In this document: positions 1 through 4,968 of the stretch, piece after piece
Position numbering within the stretch: the stretch's first letter is position 1
How the letters are laid out: every line of letters begins with the position of its first letter
Assembly: GCA_934294965.1 (NCBI GenBank)
Contig: CAKRAM010000150.1
Span: 1-5,683 of the forward strand
DNA: 5,683 bases
From: an uncultured Clostridia bacterium
GTDB taxonomy: Bacteria > Bacillota > Clostridia > Christensenellales > CAG-314
Direction: 5' to 3'
Program-made: the position numbers and the translations under genes
The notes under the pieces: model-generated
Seen by the model: the letters and a program-made list of their open reading frames with translations, nothing else
Databases searched by the model: none
Told to the model about the DNA's origin: nothing

Positions 1-251
1 AGCGAACATAGAAACGCGGTGTCGCAGTCGCAATTGAACAGTTTTGCCGAAAGCGATGTTTTGCAACGCATCAATGGTTTTGTTGCCAAGGCAAACAATA
101 CGGCAAACGGAAAAATCGCAGGCAAAACGTTGTATGCCCAAATTGTAATTCCGTCTAGAAAAACAGCCATATAAGCTGCGGAGTCGGAAATAAACACAAG
201 GAACAGTGCTATTGCCAGTATCGGGAAGAGTGCATTTAGCGTTCGTTTCAT
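1..251 (-). CDS. ylbJ: YlbJ-like sporulation integral membrane protein (N-terminal part, runs off left edge)
   Basis: The reading frame starts at the ATG at 251 and stays open to the window edge, giving 83 codons plus a partial leucine codon. The protein opens with a short basic end (MKRT) and a hydrophobic helix at about residues 6-22. A second hydrophobic stretch at about 39-57 contains the family-like pattern W-x-x-N-V-L-P-A-I-F-P-F, followed by L-F-N ... A-F-L near 71-81. This resembles the start of YlbJ, a polytopic membrane protein with nucleoside-recognition (gate) domains. In Bacillus subtilis ylbJ belongs to the sigma-E regulon and is needed for normal spore formation; its transported substrate is unknown. 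ylbJ beside tmcAL is a common Firmicutes arrangement, which supports the call. No Shine-Dalgarno is evident before the ATG. The short cysteine cluster N-C-D-C-D at 73-77 is unusual. Most of the gene lies outside the window, so a different gate-domain permease cannot be excluded. Confidence 0.75.
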   Translation of the reverse strand, partial: MKRTLNALFPILAIALFLVFISDSAAYMAVFLDGITIWAYNVLPAIFPFAVLFALATKPLMRCKTSLSAKLFNCDCDTAFLCS

Positions 252-256
252 TGTAA

Positions 257-281
257 ATTATATGACGAAACGATGTGTTAT
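257..281 (-). promoter_or_regulatory. Candidate sigma-E-like promoter of ylbJ, almost touching the start codon
   Basis: On the minus strand CATATAAT (264 to 257) lies five bases before the ylbJ ATG, and an ATA triplet (281 to 279) lies 14 bases upstream of it. Mother-cell sigma-E promoters in Bacillus have an ATA-containing -35 and a -10 close to CATACAAT, so the -10 fits well and the -35 only partly. The same bases include TATAAT and could serve sigma-A, but no good -35 lies 16-18 bases upstream. Transcription would start on or next to the ATG, giving an almost leaderless message, which agrees with the lack of a Shine-Dalgarno. The assignment is inference. Confidence 0.3.
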
Positions 282-308
282 TGCACAAAGCGGAGCAAAA
301 ATCCGATT

Positions 309-1367
309 TTAGATTTTTTGCAAAGTGCGAGGGTATTTGCAACCGCTCAACGCTTTGTATAGGTTGTCGGCGCGCGCGGTAAGTTCATCGGTTGCATTCG
401 CTGTCGAGATTGAAGATAGCAAATATTCCTTACCTAGTTTGACCGCAAGCGGTGTAAGTTGGGGTAGACATTTTTTTGCCGACATTACGTAGCTTTTTGT
501 CATATTCAAAATTTTTGCCAAGGCAATCCGTTGCAGTTTTAGGCGCGTGTACCGTTTGGTTTTGATTTCTTCCATCATAATTTCGTACCCGTGCGCTTTG
601 TCGGCGGCAACGAACCTGTTTTCTATTCCTTCGCTGACTCCATAAATTTCTTGGTAATCTTTTGCTTGGCAGGCAGATAGTGCTATCGGTAAAAATTCTT
701 TATATTTTTCTTCGACGGCAATAGAAACATCTTTTGCGACAAAACCGAAGGAAAATTCCGCAAGGAGCGAATCGTCGTTGCGAATGGCGGTGGAACTGGC
801 AAAGCCGTTTTGCGGCACGTTGCAATTGTAATCGTTAGAGCGGGCAATCGTAACCGGTTTGGCTTTGCTGTTTGTTTTTATCAATGCTTTGATGTATTCT
901 ACGGCAAGAACGTTGTTAGGACTATCCAGCAAAGTACTTCCCGTTGCCATGCCGACTGCCTTAGGATAGGAAAGTCCCTGCGAGATGTGGGTTTTTATTA
1001 GCAAATTCGTTTCGGCGTCTTGCAAAGATTCCGCACATTGTTTCAACGCTTGAATATCGCCGCATTCGCTTCCGAATACCAGGTAATCGGCGTTTATCGC
1101 GTTTGCACACATCACGCCGCCTGTTGCAAAATCTTCCGCCGAGGAAATTGCAAAAGTCGTCGGCAATTCGATTACCAAATCCGCGCCCGCCAAAATTGCA
1201 TGGCGGGCCCTGTCGTATTTGCTTGCACAAGCAGGCATTCCGCGTTGCGTAAAGTTTCCGCTCATCACGCACACAACGTTGTCGGCAATTGTTTTGGCGT
1301 AGTCTATTAAGCGTTTGTGGCCGGTGTGCAATGGATTAAATTCGCAAATTATTGCAGCTGTTGTCAT
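309..1367 (-). CDS. tmcAL: tRNA(Met) cytidine acetate ligase (TmcAL, formerly YlbM)
   Basis: This 352-residue protein is assigned to TmcAL, a cytoplasmic ligase that activates acetate with ATP and acetylates the wobble cytidine (ac4C34) of elongator tRNA-Met. The N-terminus shows the nucleotidyltransferase motif I-I-C-E-F-N-P-L-H-T-G-H, with H14 and H17 forming HxGH. Further family signatures are MSGNFTQRG, SPNNVLAVEYIKAL, the S-S-T-A-I-R segment, EGIENRF and I-K-T-K-R-Y-T. The start at 1367 is chosen because AGAGGG lies six bases upstream and the conserved region begins at once; an in-frame ATG at 1430 only adds 21 unrelated residues. The protein is shorter than the roughly 400-415 residues of well-known homologues, and the shortening seems to lie in the last 80 residues. 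It is divergent from pta-ackA, whose product acetate is its substrate. ylbJ follows after 57 bases on the same strand. I found no convincing promoter for it. Confidence 0.95.
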   Translation of the reverse strand: MTTAAIICEFNPLHTGHKRLIDYAKTIADNVVCVMSGNFTQRGMPACASKYDRARHAILAGADLVIELPTTFAISSAEDFATGGVMCANAINADYLVFGSECGDIQALKQCAESLQDAETNLLIKTHISQGLSYPKAVGMATGSTLLDSPNNVLAVEYIKALIKTNSKAKPVTIARSNDYNCNVPQNGFASSTAIRNDDSLLAEFSFGFVAKDVSIAVEEKYKEFLPIALSACQAKDYQEIYGVSEGIENRFVAADKAHGYEIMMEEIKTKRYTRLKLQRIALAKILNMTKSYVMSAKKCLPQLTPLAVKLGKEYLLSSISTANATDELTARADNLYKALSGCKYPRTLQKI

Positions 1368-1373
1368 GGTGTT

Positions 1374-1379
1374 CCCTCT
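1374..1379 (-). promoter_or_regulatory. Ribosome binding site fixing the tmcAL start
   Basis: The minus-strand AGAGGG sits six bases before the ATG at 1367. It decides between this ATG and the in-frame ATG at 1430, which has no comparable Shine-Dalgarno. Confidence 0.75.
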
Positions 1380-1542
1380 AAAAATAGGCATTTTGTTTTG
1401 TGGCGCGTTCGATTGCGAGCAAATAAACATTTGTTTTCGGCAAACACTTTTGCAGCAATTGAAAAAACGTAATTTTAACCGTTCGGTATAACAAAAAGAA
1501 CATTTCCATAATTATTTGCTTTGCCGCCCGCTGTTAAATTTG

Positions 1543-1571
1543 TTTACATTGATAAATGCTTGTGGTATAAT
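1543..1571 (+). promoter_or_regulatory. Strong sigma-A promoter for pta-ackA
   Basis: TTTACA (1543-1548) and TATAAT (1566-1571) are separated by exactly 17 bases. TGG directly precedes TATAAT, which makes an extended -10 (TGnTATAAT). The predicted +1 is near 1578, leaving an untranslated leader of about 80 bases before the pta ATG. This is the main promoter candidate for the pta-ackA unit and perhaps for read-through into DUF177 and rpmF. Confidence 0.85.
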
Positions 1572-1575
1572 ATTT

Positions 1576-1592
1576 CAGACTAAATAAGTCTG
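1576..1592 (+). promoter_or_regulatory. Inverted repeat at the pta transcription start
   Basis: CAGACT (1576-1581) and AGTCTG (1587-1592) are perfect inverted arms around the five-base centre AAATA. The dyad covers the predicted +1 of the pta promoter. It could be a repressor operator acting at initiation, or it could form a short hairpin at the 5' end of the transcript. I do not recognise it as the site of a known regulator, and six-base arms can arise by chance. Confidence 0.4.
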
Positions 1593-1657
1593 TATATATA
1601 TTTGAATATTATACACGAACATTGACAATTTATAAAGTAATTTTACAGGAGATTGCT

Positions 1658-2656
1658 ATGAACATTTTGGATCAAATCAAAAGTAAAGCCGCAAAACTTC
1701 AAAAAACAATCGTTTTGTGCGAAGGCGAAGACAGCCGCGTGGTAAAAGCCGCTCAAGACGCAACCAAGGAAGGTATCGCAAAAATCGTACTTTTGGGTAA
1801 CGAAGCGGAAATCAAAGCCGCAAATCCCGACGTCGATCTTACAGGTGTAACAATTATCGATCATTTGACAAGCGACAAATTGCCTGCTTATAACGCAAAA
1901 CTTTGCGAACTCCGCGCTAAAAAGGGTATGACTCCCGAACAAGCGGCGGAACTACTTAAAGACAGCACTTATTTTGGTGCTATGATGCTCAAAATGGGTG
2001 AAGTCGACGGACTTGTATCCGGAGCTTGCCATTCGACAGCAAACACTTTGCGCCCGGGACTTCAAATCATCAAAACCGCTCCCGGTGCATCTGCCGTTTC
2101 CAGTTTCAATCTTATGATTTGTCCTCCTCAAGGCAATCAATATTGCCCCGACGGACTTGTTGTGTTTGCCGATTGCGGTTTGAATCCCACTTACACGGCT
2201 GAAGGTCTTGCCGATTGCGCAATTGCAACAGCTAACTCGGCAAAAGCCATTGCCGGCATCGAACCCAAAGTGGCTATGCTCAGTTTCTCCACAAAGGGCA
2301 GTGCAAAGCACGACAACGTTACTCTCGTTCAAGAAGCAACCGCTATTGCCAAGCAAAAATCGCCCGAACTTAAACTTGACGGCGAACTTCAATTCGACGC
2401 GGCAATCGTTCCTTCCGTAGGCGCAATGAAGGCACAAGGTTCGGAAGTTGCAGGTCATGCCAACGTATTTATTTTCCCCGATCTTCAAGCAGGAAACATC
2501 GGCTACAAAATTGCCGAACGTTTGGGTGGGTTTATGGCTGTAGGCCCCATTTGTCAGGGTTTTGCAAAACCGATGAACGACCTTTCTCGCGGATGCAAAT
2601 CCGAAGATATCGTTGCTGCGGTTGCTATTACCGCGCTTCAAACGCAAATTCAATAG
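1658..2656 (+). CDS. pta: Phosphate acetyltransferase (phosphotransacetylase)
   Basis: The protein is 332 residues, the usual size of the short, single-domain Pta. It converts acetyl-CoA and phosphate to acetyl phosphate and CoA in the cytoplasm, the first step of acetate fermentation. Family segments are visible in order: L-C-E-G-E-D near 20-25, Y-F-G-A-M-M at 105-110, DGLVSGACHSTANTLRPG at 117-134, F-A-D-C-G-x-N-P at 170-177, FPDLQAGNIGYKIAERLG at 273-290 and NDLSRGC at 307-313. R86, R132, S310, R311 and D317 match the catalytic or CoA-binding residues known in Methanosarcina Pta, where the numbering is nearly identical. The ATG at 1658 is chosen because AGGAGA (1647-1652) precedes it with good spacing and the homologous region begins there; the in-frame start at 1622 would swallow the Shine-Dalgarno. 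ackA follows after nine bases. Confidence 0.97.
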   Translation: MNILDQIKSKAAKLQKTIVLCEGEDSRVVKAAQDATKEGIAKIVLLGNEAEIKAANPDVDLTGVTIIDHLTSDKLPAYNAKLCELRAKKGMTPEQAAELLKDSTYFGAMMLKMGEVDGLVSGACHSTANTLRPGLQIIKTAPGASAVSSFNLMICPPQGNQYCPDGLVVFADCGLNPTYTAEGLADCAIATANSAKAIAGIEPKVAMLSFSTKGSAKHDNVTLVQEATAIAKQKSPELKLDGELQFDAAIVPSVGAMKAQGSEVAGHANVFIFPDLQAGNIGYKIAERLGGFMAVGPICQGFAKPMNDLSRGCKSEDIVAAVAITALQTQIQ

Positions 2657-2665
2657 GGGTGCAAA

Positions 2666-3868
2666 ATGAAAATACTTGTAATCAATTCCGGCAGCTCGTC
2701 GCTTAAATATCAACTTATCGACATGGAAACCGAATCCGTTCTTGCAAAAGGCAACTGCGAGCGTATCGGTATTGCAAATTCCAACTTCATTTACAAAGCG
2801 CACGGACAAACAATCGAGCAACAAATCGATATGCCCAATCACAACGTTGCAGTAAAATTGGTGTTGGAAAAGCTTACCGACAAAAATGTCGGCGTTATCT
2901 CTGATATGAACGAAATCGACGGCGTAGGTCACAGAGTGGTGGCATCCGGCGAAGCGTTCAAAAAGCCCACGTTGGTTTCTCCCGAAGCAATGCAACTTAT
3001 GGAAGAAATCAAGGACTTGGCTCCCTTGCACAATCCTGCGGCAAGTGTCGGCGTCAATGCTTGCCTTGCCGCAAGGCCCAACACCCCCATGGTGCTTGTT
3101 TTTGATACCGGTTTCCACTTCACGATGCCGGACTATGCGTATATGTATGCCGTCAAATACGAGCATTACCAAAAGTACAAAATTCGTCGCTACGGCGCAC
3201 ACGGAACAAGCCATCAATTTGTGGCAAACGAATGCGCAAAGTACTTGGGCAAGGACATAAAAGATCTTAAAATCATCACTTGTCACCTTGGCAACGGCTC
3301 GTCCATTTCGGCTGTAAACGGTGGTGTTTGCGTAGATACATCCATGGGATTCACTCCGCTTGCGGGCGTTCCTATGGGAACCAGAAGCGGCGATATCGAC
3401 TATGCGGCTGCCGAATACATTGCTCGTAAAGAAAATATGGACGTAAGCCAAATGTTGACGTACCTCAACAAACAATGCGGTATGCTTGGCGTTTCCGGCG
3501 TATCCAGCGACTTCCGCGATTTGGATACAGCAAAAAGAGAAGGTAACTATCGCGCAGAACTTGCTTTGAATATGTTCAGCTATGCAACTAAAAAATACAT
3601 CGGTGCATATACGGCTGCTCTAAACGGCGTAGACGCAATCGTGTTTACCGCAGGCGTAGGCGAAAACGATGCGGGCGTGCGTAGTGCGGCTCTCAAAAAC
3701 CTGGACTTTTTCGGAATCAAACTTGACGAAGAAAAGAACATAAATTGCCCCAGAGGTTGCATTGCCGAGATTCAAGCTGCCGATTCCAAAGTTAAAATTC
3801 TTGTTATCCCCACCAACGAGGAATTGGCTATCGCACGCGAAACAATGCGCGTAGCAAATTTGGCGTAA
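2666..3868 (+). CDS. ackA: Acetate kinase
   Basis: This 400-residue cytoplasmic kinase transfers the phosphate of acetyl phosphate to ADP, giving acetate and ATP, and so completes the pathway begun by Pta. It has the full family length. Motifs of the ASKHA fold are clear: N7 in NSGSSSLKYQL, R90 in G-H-R-V-V-A-S-G, D147 in V-F-D-T-G-F-H, H179 in Y-G-A-H-G-T-S-H, the phosphate loop H-L-G-N-G-S-S-I-S at 207-215, R240 in P-M-G-T-R-S-G-D, the adenosine-binding F-T-A-G-V-G-E-N at 327-334, and T-N-E-E at 383-386. These match the catalytic Asn, Arg, Asp and Glu positions established for Methanosarcina acetate kinase. The Shine-Dalgarno AGGGGTG (2655-2661) overlaps the pta stop codon, so translation of the two genes is probably coupled. 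No terminator follows. Confidence 0.98.
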   Translation: MKILVINSGSSSLKYQLIDMETESVLAKGNCERIGIANSNFIYKAHGQTIEQQIDMPNHNVAVKLVLEKLTDKNVGVISDMNEIDGVGHRVVASGEAFKKPTLVSPEAMQLMEEIKDLAPLHNPAASVGVNACLAARPNTPMVLVFDTGFHFTMPDYAYMYAVKYEHYQKYKIRRYGAHGTSHQFVANECAKYLGKDIKDLKIITCHLGNGSSISAVNGGVCVDTSMGFTPLAGVPMGTRSGDIDYAAAEYIARKENMDVSQMLTYLNKQCGMLGVSGVSSDFRDLDTAKREGNYRAELALNMFSYATKKYIGAYTAALNGVDAIVFTAGVGENDAGVRSAALKNLDFFGIKLDEEKNINCPRGCIAEIQAADSKVKILVIPTNEELAIARETMRVANLA

Positions 3869-3872
3869 ACCG

Positions 3873-3901
3873 TTGACATATCCGAGGAAATTTTGTATAA
3901 T
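3873..3901 (+). promoter_or_regulatory. Consensus-perfect sigma-A promoter overlapping the DUF177 start
   Basis: TTGACA (3873-3878) and TATAAT (3896-3901) match the vegetative consensus at all twelve positions with the ideal 17-base spacer. The element begins four bases after the ackA stop. The -10 overlaps the ATG at 3900 and the spacer holds the GAGGA that would be that ATG's ribosome binding site. Expected +1 positions, six to seven bases past the -10, fall at 3908-3909, on an in-frame GTG. The promoter would let DUF177 and rpmF be expressed apart from pta-ackA. Confidence 0.75.
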
Positions 3902-4406
3902 GATAGCCGTGTCTAGTAAAATTATCATAGATTTGGCAGAAAACTTTGCAAACGTCGGCAAATCTGTCGATTTTTGCGCCGAGTATACTCCTAACAGTTC
4001 TTTGCTTAGTTATCCTAATGCAAAATTGACAGCGGTAAAAGTGCAACTGGGTGTAACTTTCACAAATCCCAACGTGGAAATTTGCGGAAACGTAATTTGC
4101 GACGTGGATGGTTTGTGCGACAGGTGTTTGACACCGGTAAGCAAGCAATTCGTGTTGCCGATTGAACAAGTATTCCATAAAGACGCTTCGGACGATCCCG
4201 ACGATTACTTGTTTTTTGGTGGTAAACTGGATGCCACAAAGGCAGTGGACGACGAAATTGTACTGTCGTTGCCGTCGTTGTTGCTTTGCTCGGACGATTG
4301 CAAAGGGCTTTGTCCCAAGTGTGGAATGAACCTCAACCTCGGTTCGTGCGATTGCGACAATACGAGAGAAAATGCCTTTTCTGTACTAAAAAATCTAAAA
4401 TTCTAA
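3900..4406 (+). CDS. DUF177 / YceD-family protein (YlbN-like), ribosome-biogenesis associated
   Basis: The 168-residue product is recognised as DUF177 by its position directly before rpmF and by its cysteine pattern: C73-x2-C76 (L-C-D-R-C-L), then a C-terminal cluster C130, C134, C138, C141, C150, C152 in C-S-D-D-C-K-G-L-C-P-K-C-G followed by N-L-N. The cysteines could bind a metal, which is inference. The molecular function is not settled; the family has been linked to 23S rRNA accumulation, and its pairing with L32 is widespread. The start is uncertain. The ATG at 3900 has GAGGA eleven bases upstream and suits read-through from ackA. A GTG at 3909, giving 165 residues beginning before S-S-K-I-I-I-D-L, fits a transcript from the overlapping promoter but would be leaderless. 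The TTG at 3873 is unlikely because it is the -35 box. rpmF starts 15 bases after the stop. Confidence 0.9.
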   Translation: MIAVSSKIIIDLAENFANVGKSVDFCAEYTPNSSLLSYPNAKLTAVKVQLGVTFTNPNVEICGNVICDVDGLCDRCLTPVSKQFVLPIEQVFHKDASDDPDDYLFFGGKLDATKAVDDEIVLSLPSLLLCSDDCKGLCPKCGMNLNLGSCDCDNTRENAFSVLKNLKF

Positions 4407-4421
4407 CGGAGGTGCATTACA

Positions 4422-4610
4422 ATGGCAGTACCCAAGAGAAAAACTTCTAAACAAAGAAAACACACTAGAGCAGCCAACTGGACGGCTTCTGCTCCCACTT
4501 TGGTAGAATGTCCTCAATGCCACGAACTTAAAGTCGCTCACAAAGTTTGCGACGCTTGCGGTTATTATGACGGTAAGCAAGTAGTGGAAGTTTCCGCTGA
4601 TAAGAAATAA
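4422..4610 (+). CDS. rpmF: 50S ribosomal protein L32 (zinc-binding form)
   Basis: This 62-residue basic protein is L32 of the large ribosomal subunit. It begins with the characteristic M-A-V-P-K-R-K-T-S-K-Q-R-K-H-T-R, which is rich in RNA-contacting basic residues. A zinc ribbon follows at C30-x2-C33 and C43-x2-C46, so this is the cysteine-containing version rather than a zinc-independent paralogue. Length and start agree with the family. A very strong Shine-Dalgarno, GGAGGTG (4408-4414), lies two bases after the DUF177 stop, consistent with high expression and co-transcription. An intrinsic terminator begins 18 bases after the stop, making this the last gene of its unit. The usual clostridial downstream neighbours plsX and acpP are absent. 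Confidence 0.98.
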   Translation: MAVPKRKTSKQRKHTRAANWTASAPTLVECPQCHELKVAHKVCDACGYYDGKQVVEVSADKK

Positions 4611-4627
4611 GACATTTTTACAGGCTT

Positions 4628-4656
4628 AAACCACCGATTTTTGTCGGTGGTTTTTT
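4628..4656 (+). terminator. Rho-independent terminator after rpmF
   Basis: AAACCACCGA (4628-4637) and TCGGTGGTTT (4644-4653) form a perfect ten-pair stem with a six-base loop. Six T residues run from 4651 to 4656. The GC-rich core and T tract are a textbook intrinsic terminator for the unit ending in rpmF. Confidence 0.95.
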
Positions 4657-4659
4657 GCG

Positions 4660-4701
4660 TGTGAAACATTGTGCGCCAAAAGCACCGTTTTGTGAAACAT
4701 T
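4660..4701 (+). repeat. 11-base direct repeat TGTGAAACATT
   Basis: TGTGAAACATT occurs at 4660-4670 and again at 4691-4701. The second copy supplies the inner left arm of the hairpin at 4680-4717, so the first copy could compete for the same pairing partner (TTTCGCA, 4701-4707). Whether this is a regulatory arrangement or a local duplication cannot be told from the sequence. Confidence 0.5.
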
Positions 4702-4717
4702 TTCGCATACGGTGCTT
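4680..4717 (+). terminator. Long interrupted hairpin, possible second (back-up) terminator
   Basis: The outer arms AAGCACCGT (4680-4688) and ACGGTGCTT (4709-4717) pair perfectly over nine bases. After a small internal loop, TGTGAAA (4691-4697) pairs with TTTCGCA (4701-4707) over seven bases with one G-U, closing on the three-base loop CAT. TTATTTTATT follows, an imperfect T-rich tail. Lying just after the rpmF terminator, it probably acts as a tandem terminator or as a 3'-end stabilising structure. The interrupted tail and the unusual length make the terminator role less certain than the fold. Confidence 0.55.
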
Positions 4718-4723
4718 ATTTTA

Positions 4724-4752
4724 TTGCTAAATATGCAACAATGGGTTATAAT
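4724..4752 (+). promoter_or_regulatory. Candidate sigma-A promoter for the rnc-smc unit
   Basis: TTGCTA (4724-4729, four of six consensus bases) and a perfect TATAAT (4747-4752) are 17 bases apart, directly downstream of the paired hairpins that end the rpmF unit. The +1 would be near 4759, giving rnc a leader of about 210 bases. Other TATAAT copies at 4892 and 4952 lack a usable -35, and the latter would start transcription inside the rnc Shine-Dalgarno. This is the best-placed promoter for rnc, though the -35 is only moderate. Confidence 0.55.
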
Positions 4753-4758
4753 ACATAA

Positions 4759-4968
4759 AGATGTAAACTGGCTTGTAATGGTTTGCGACTTTGCCGTTTT
4801 ACATATCGGAAGGCAAAATTGCTAGTTTTTGCGGAACACGTAAATGTTGGAAAGATTTTACCGACAGGCAAAAGATTTACTTCGTGCAGTTTATAATAAT
4901 TGCGGTATAGTATAAACTGGCGAGCGTGGGTTCTATACCGTTCGCTTTGTGTATAATCAGGAGATAAT
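4759..4968 (+). promoter_or_regulatory. Hairpin-rich probable 5' leader of rnc
   Basis: Four local stems can be drawn. The first pairs 4761-4772 with 4793-4804 (twelve positions, one mismatch, one G-U). GCAAAA 4813-4818 pairs with TTTTGC 4827-4832, and TGTTGG 4845-4850 with CCGACA 4861-4866. The last joins 4902-4910 with 4933-4941 (CGGTATAG against CTATACCG plus a G-U). The last has a rival, GCGAGCG 4920-4926 with CGTTCGC 4939-4945, which cannot form at the same time. The rnc Shine-Dalgarno AGGAGA (4959-4964) is left free by these folds. I recognise no known riboswitch or ncRNA. Six-base stems are common by chance; the first and last are the ones worth weight. Confidence 0.35.

Larger units (their letters stand above)
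4611..4968. other. Gene-free stretch between rpmF and rnc
   Basis: These 358 bases hold no credible protein gene on either strand. They contain the rpmF terminator, a second long hairpin (4680-4717), an 11-base direct repeat, a promoter candidate (4724-4752) and a hairpin-rich stretch leading into rnc. In many Clostridia plsX and acpP occupy this position; I see no remnant of either. Confidence 0.8.

Noticed and set aside
297..310. AAAAA-TCCGA-TTTT as a terminator after tmcAL
   Set aside because: The stem is four or five A-T pairs only, too weak for an intrinsic terminator, so read-through into ylbJ remains possible.
1368..1430. An upstream in-frame ATG for tmcAL at 1430
   Set aside because: It adds 21 residues unlike the family and has no Shine-Dalgarno; the ATG at 1367 has one and starts the conserved domain.
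1431..1560. A catabolite-response element (CcpA cre) upstream of pta, as in Bacillus acetate genes
   Set aside because: I looked for the TGnAAnCG-type pattern. The nearest run, TTGAAAAAACG, has the wrong spacing.
1622..1657. An upstream in-frame start for pta at 1622
   Set aside because: It would translate through the AGGAGA site that serves the ATG at 1658 and adds residues outside the conserved protein.
1952..3475. A 507-codon open frame on the minus strand across the end of pta and most of ackA
   Set aside because: It lies opposite two unmistakable enzymes whose motifs are intact. Its translation is rich in Cys, His and Phe with no recognisable domain, and it has no ribosome binding site. 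It is a by-product of codon use in pta and ackA.
3873..3899. TTG at 3873 as the start of the DUF177 protein
   Set aside because: It coincides with the -35 box, lies four bases after the ackA stop and has no ribosome binding site at proper spacing.
4689..4708. A Rex-operator-like pattern, TTGTGAA ... TTCGCA
   Set aside because: The spacing between half-sites is one base too long and the second half deviates. The bases are better explained as the inner stem of the 4680-4717 hairpin, and the site is not at a promoter of a redox gene.
4844..4915. A 23-codon open frame (ATG at 4844) in the rnc leader
   Set aside because: It has only a weak GGAA upstream and no recognisable peptide. A short frame like this is expected by chance. 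It would matter only if conserved as a leader peptide.
4928..4939. GGGTTCTATACC, resembling a tRNA T-loop
   Set aside because: No matching T-stem, anticodon arm or acceptor stem can be built around it, and the bases fit the leader hairpins instead.
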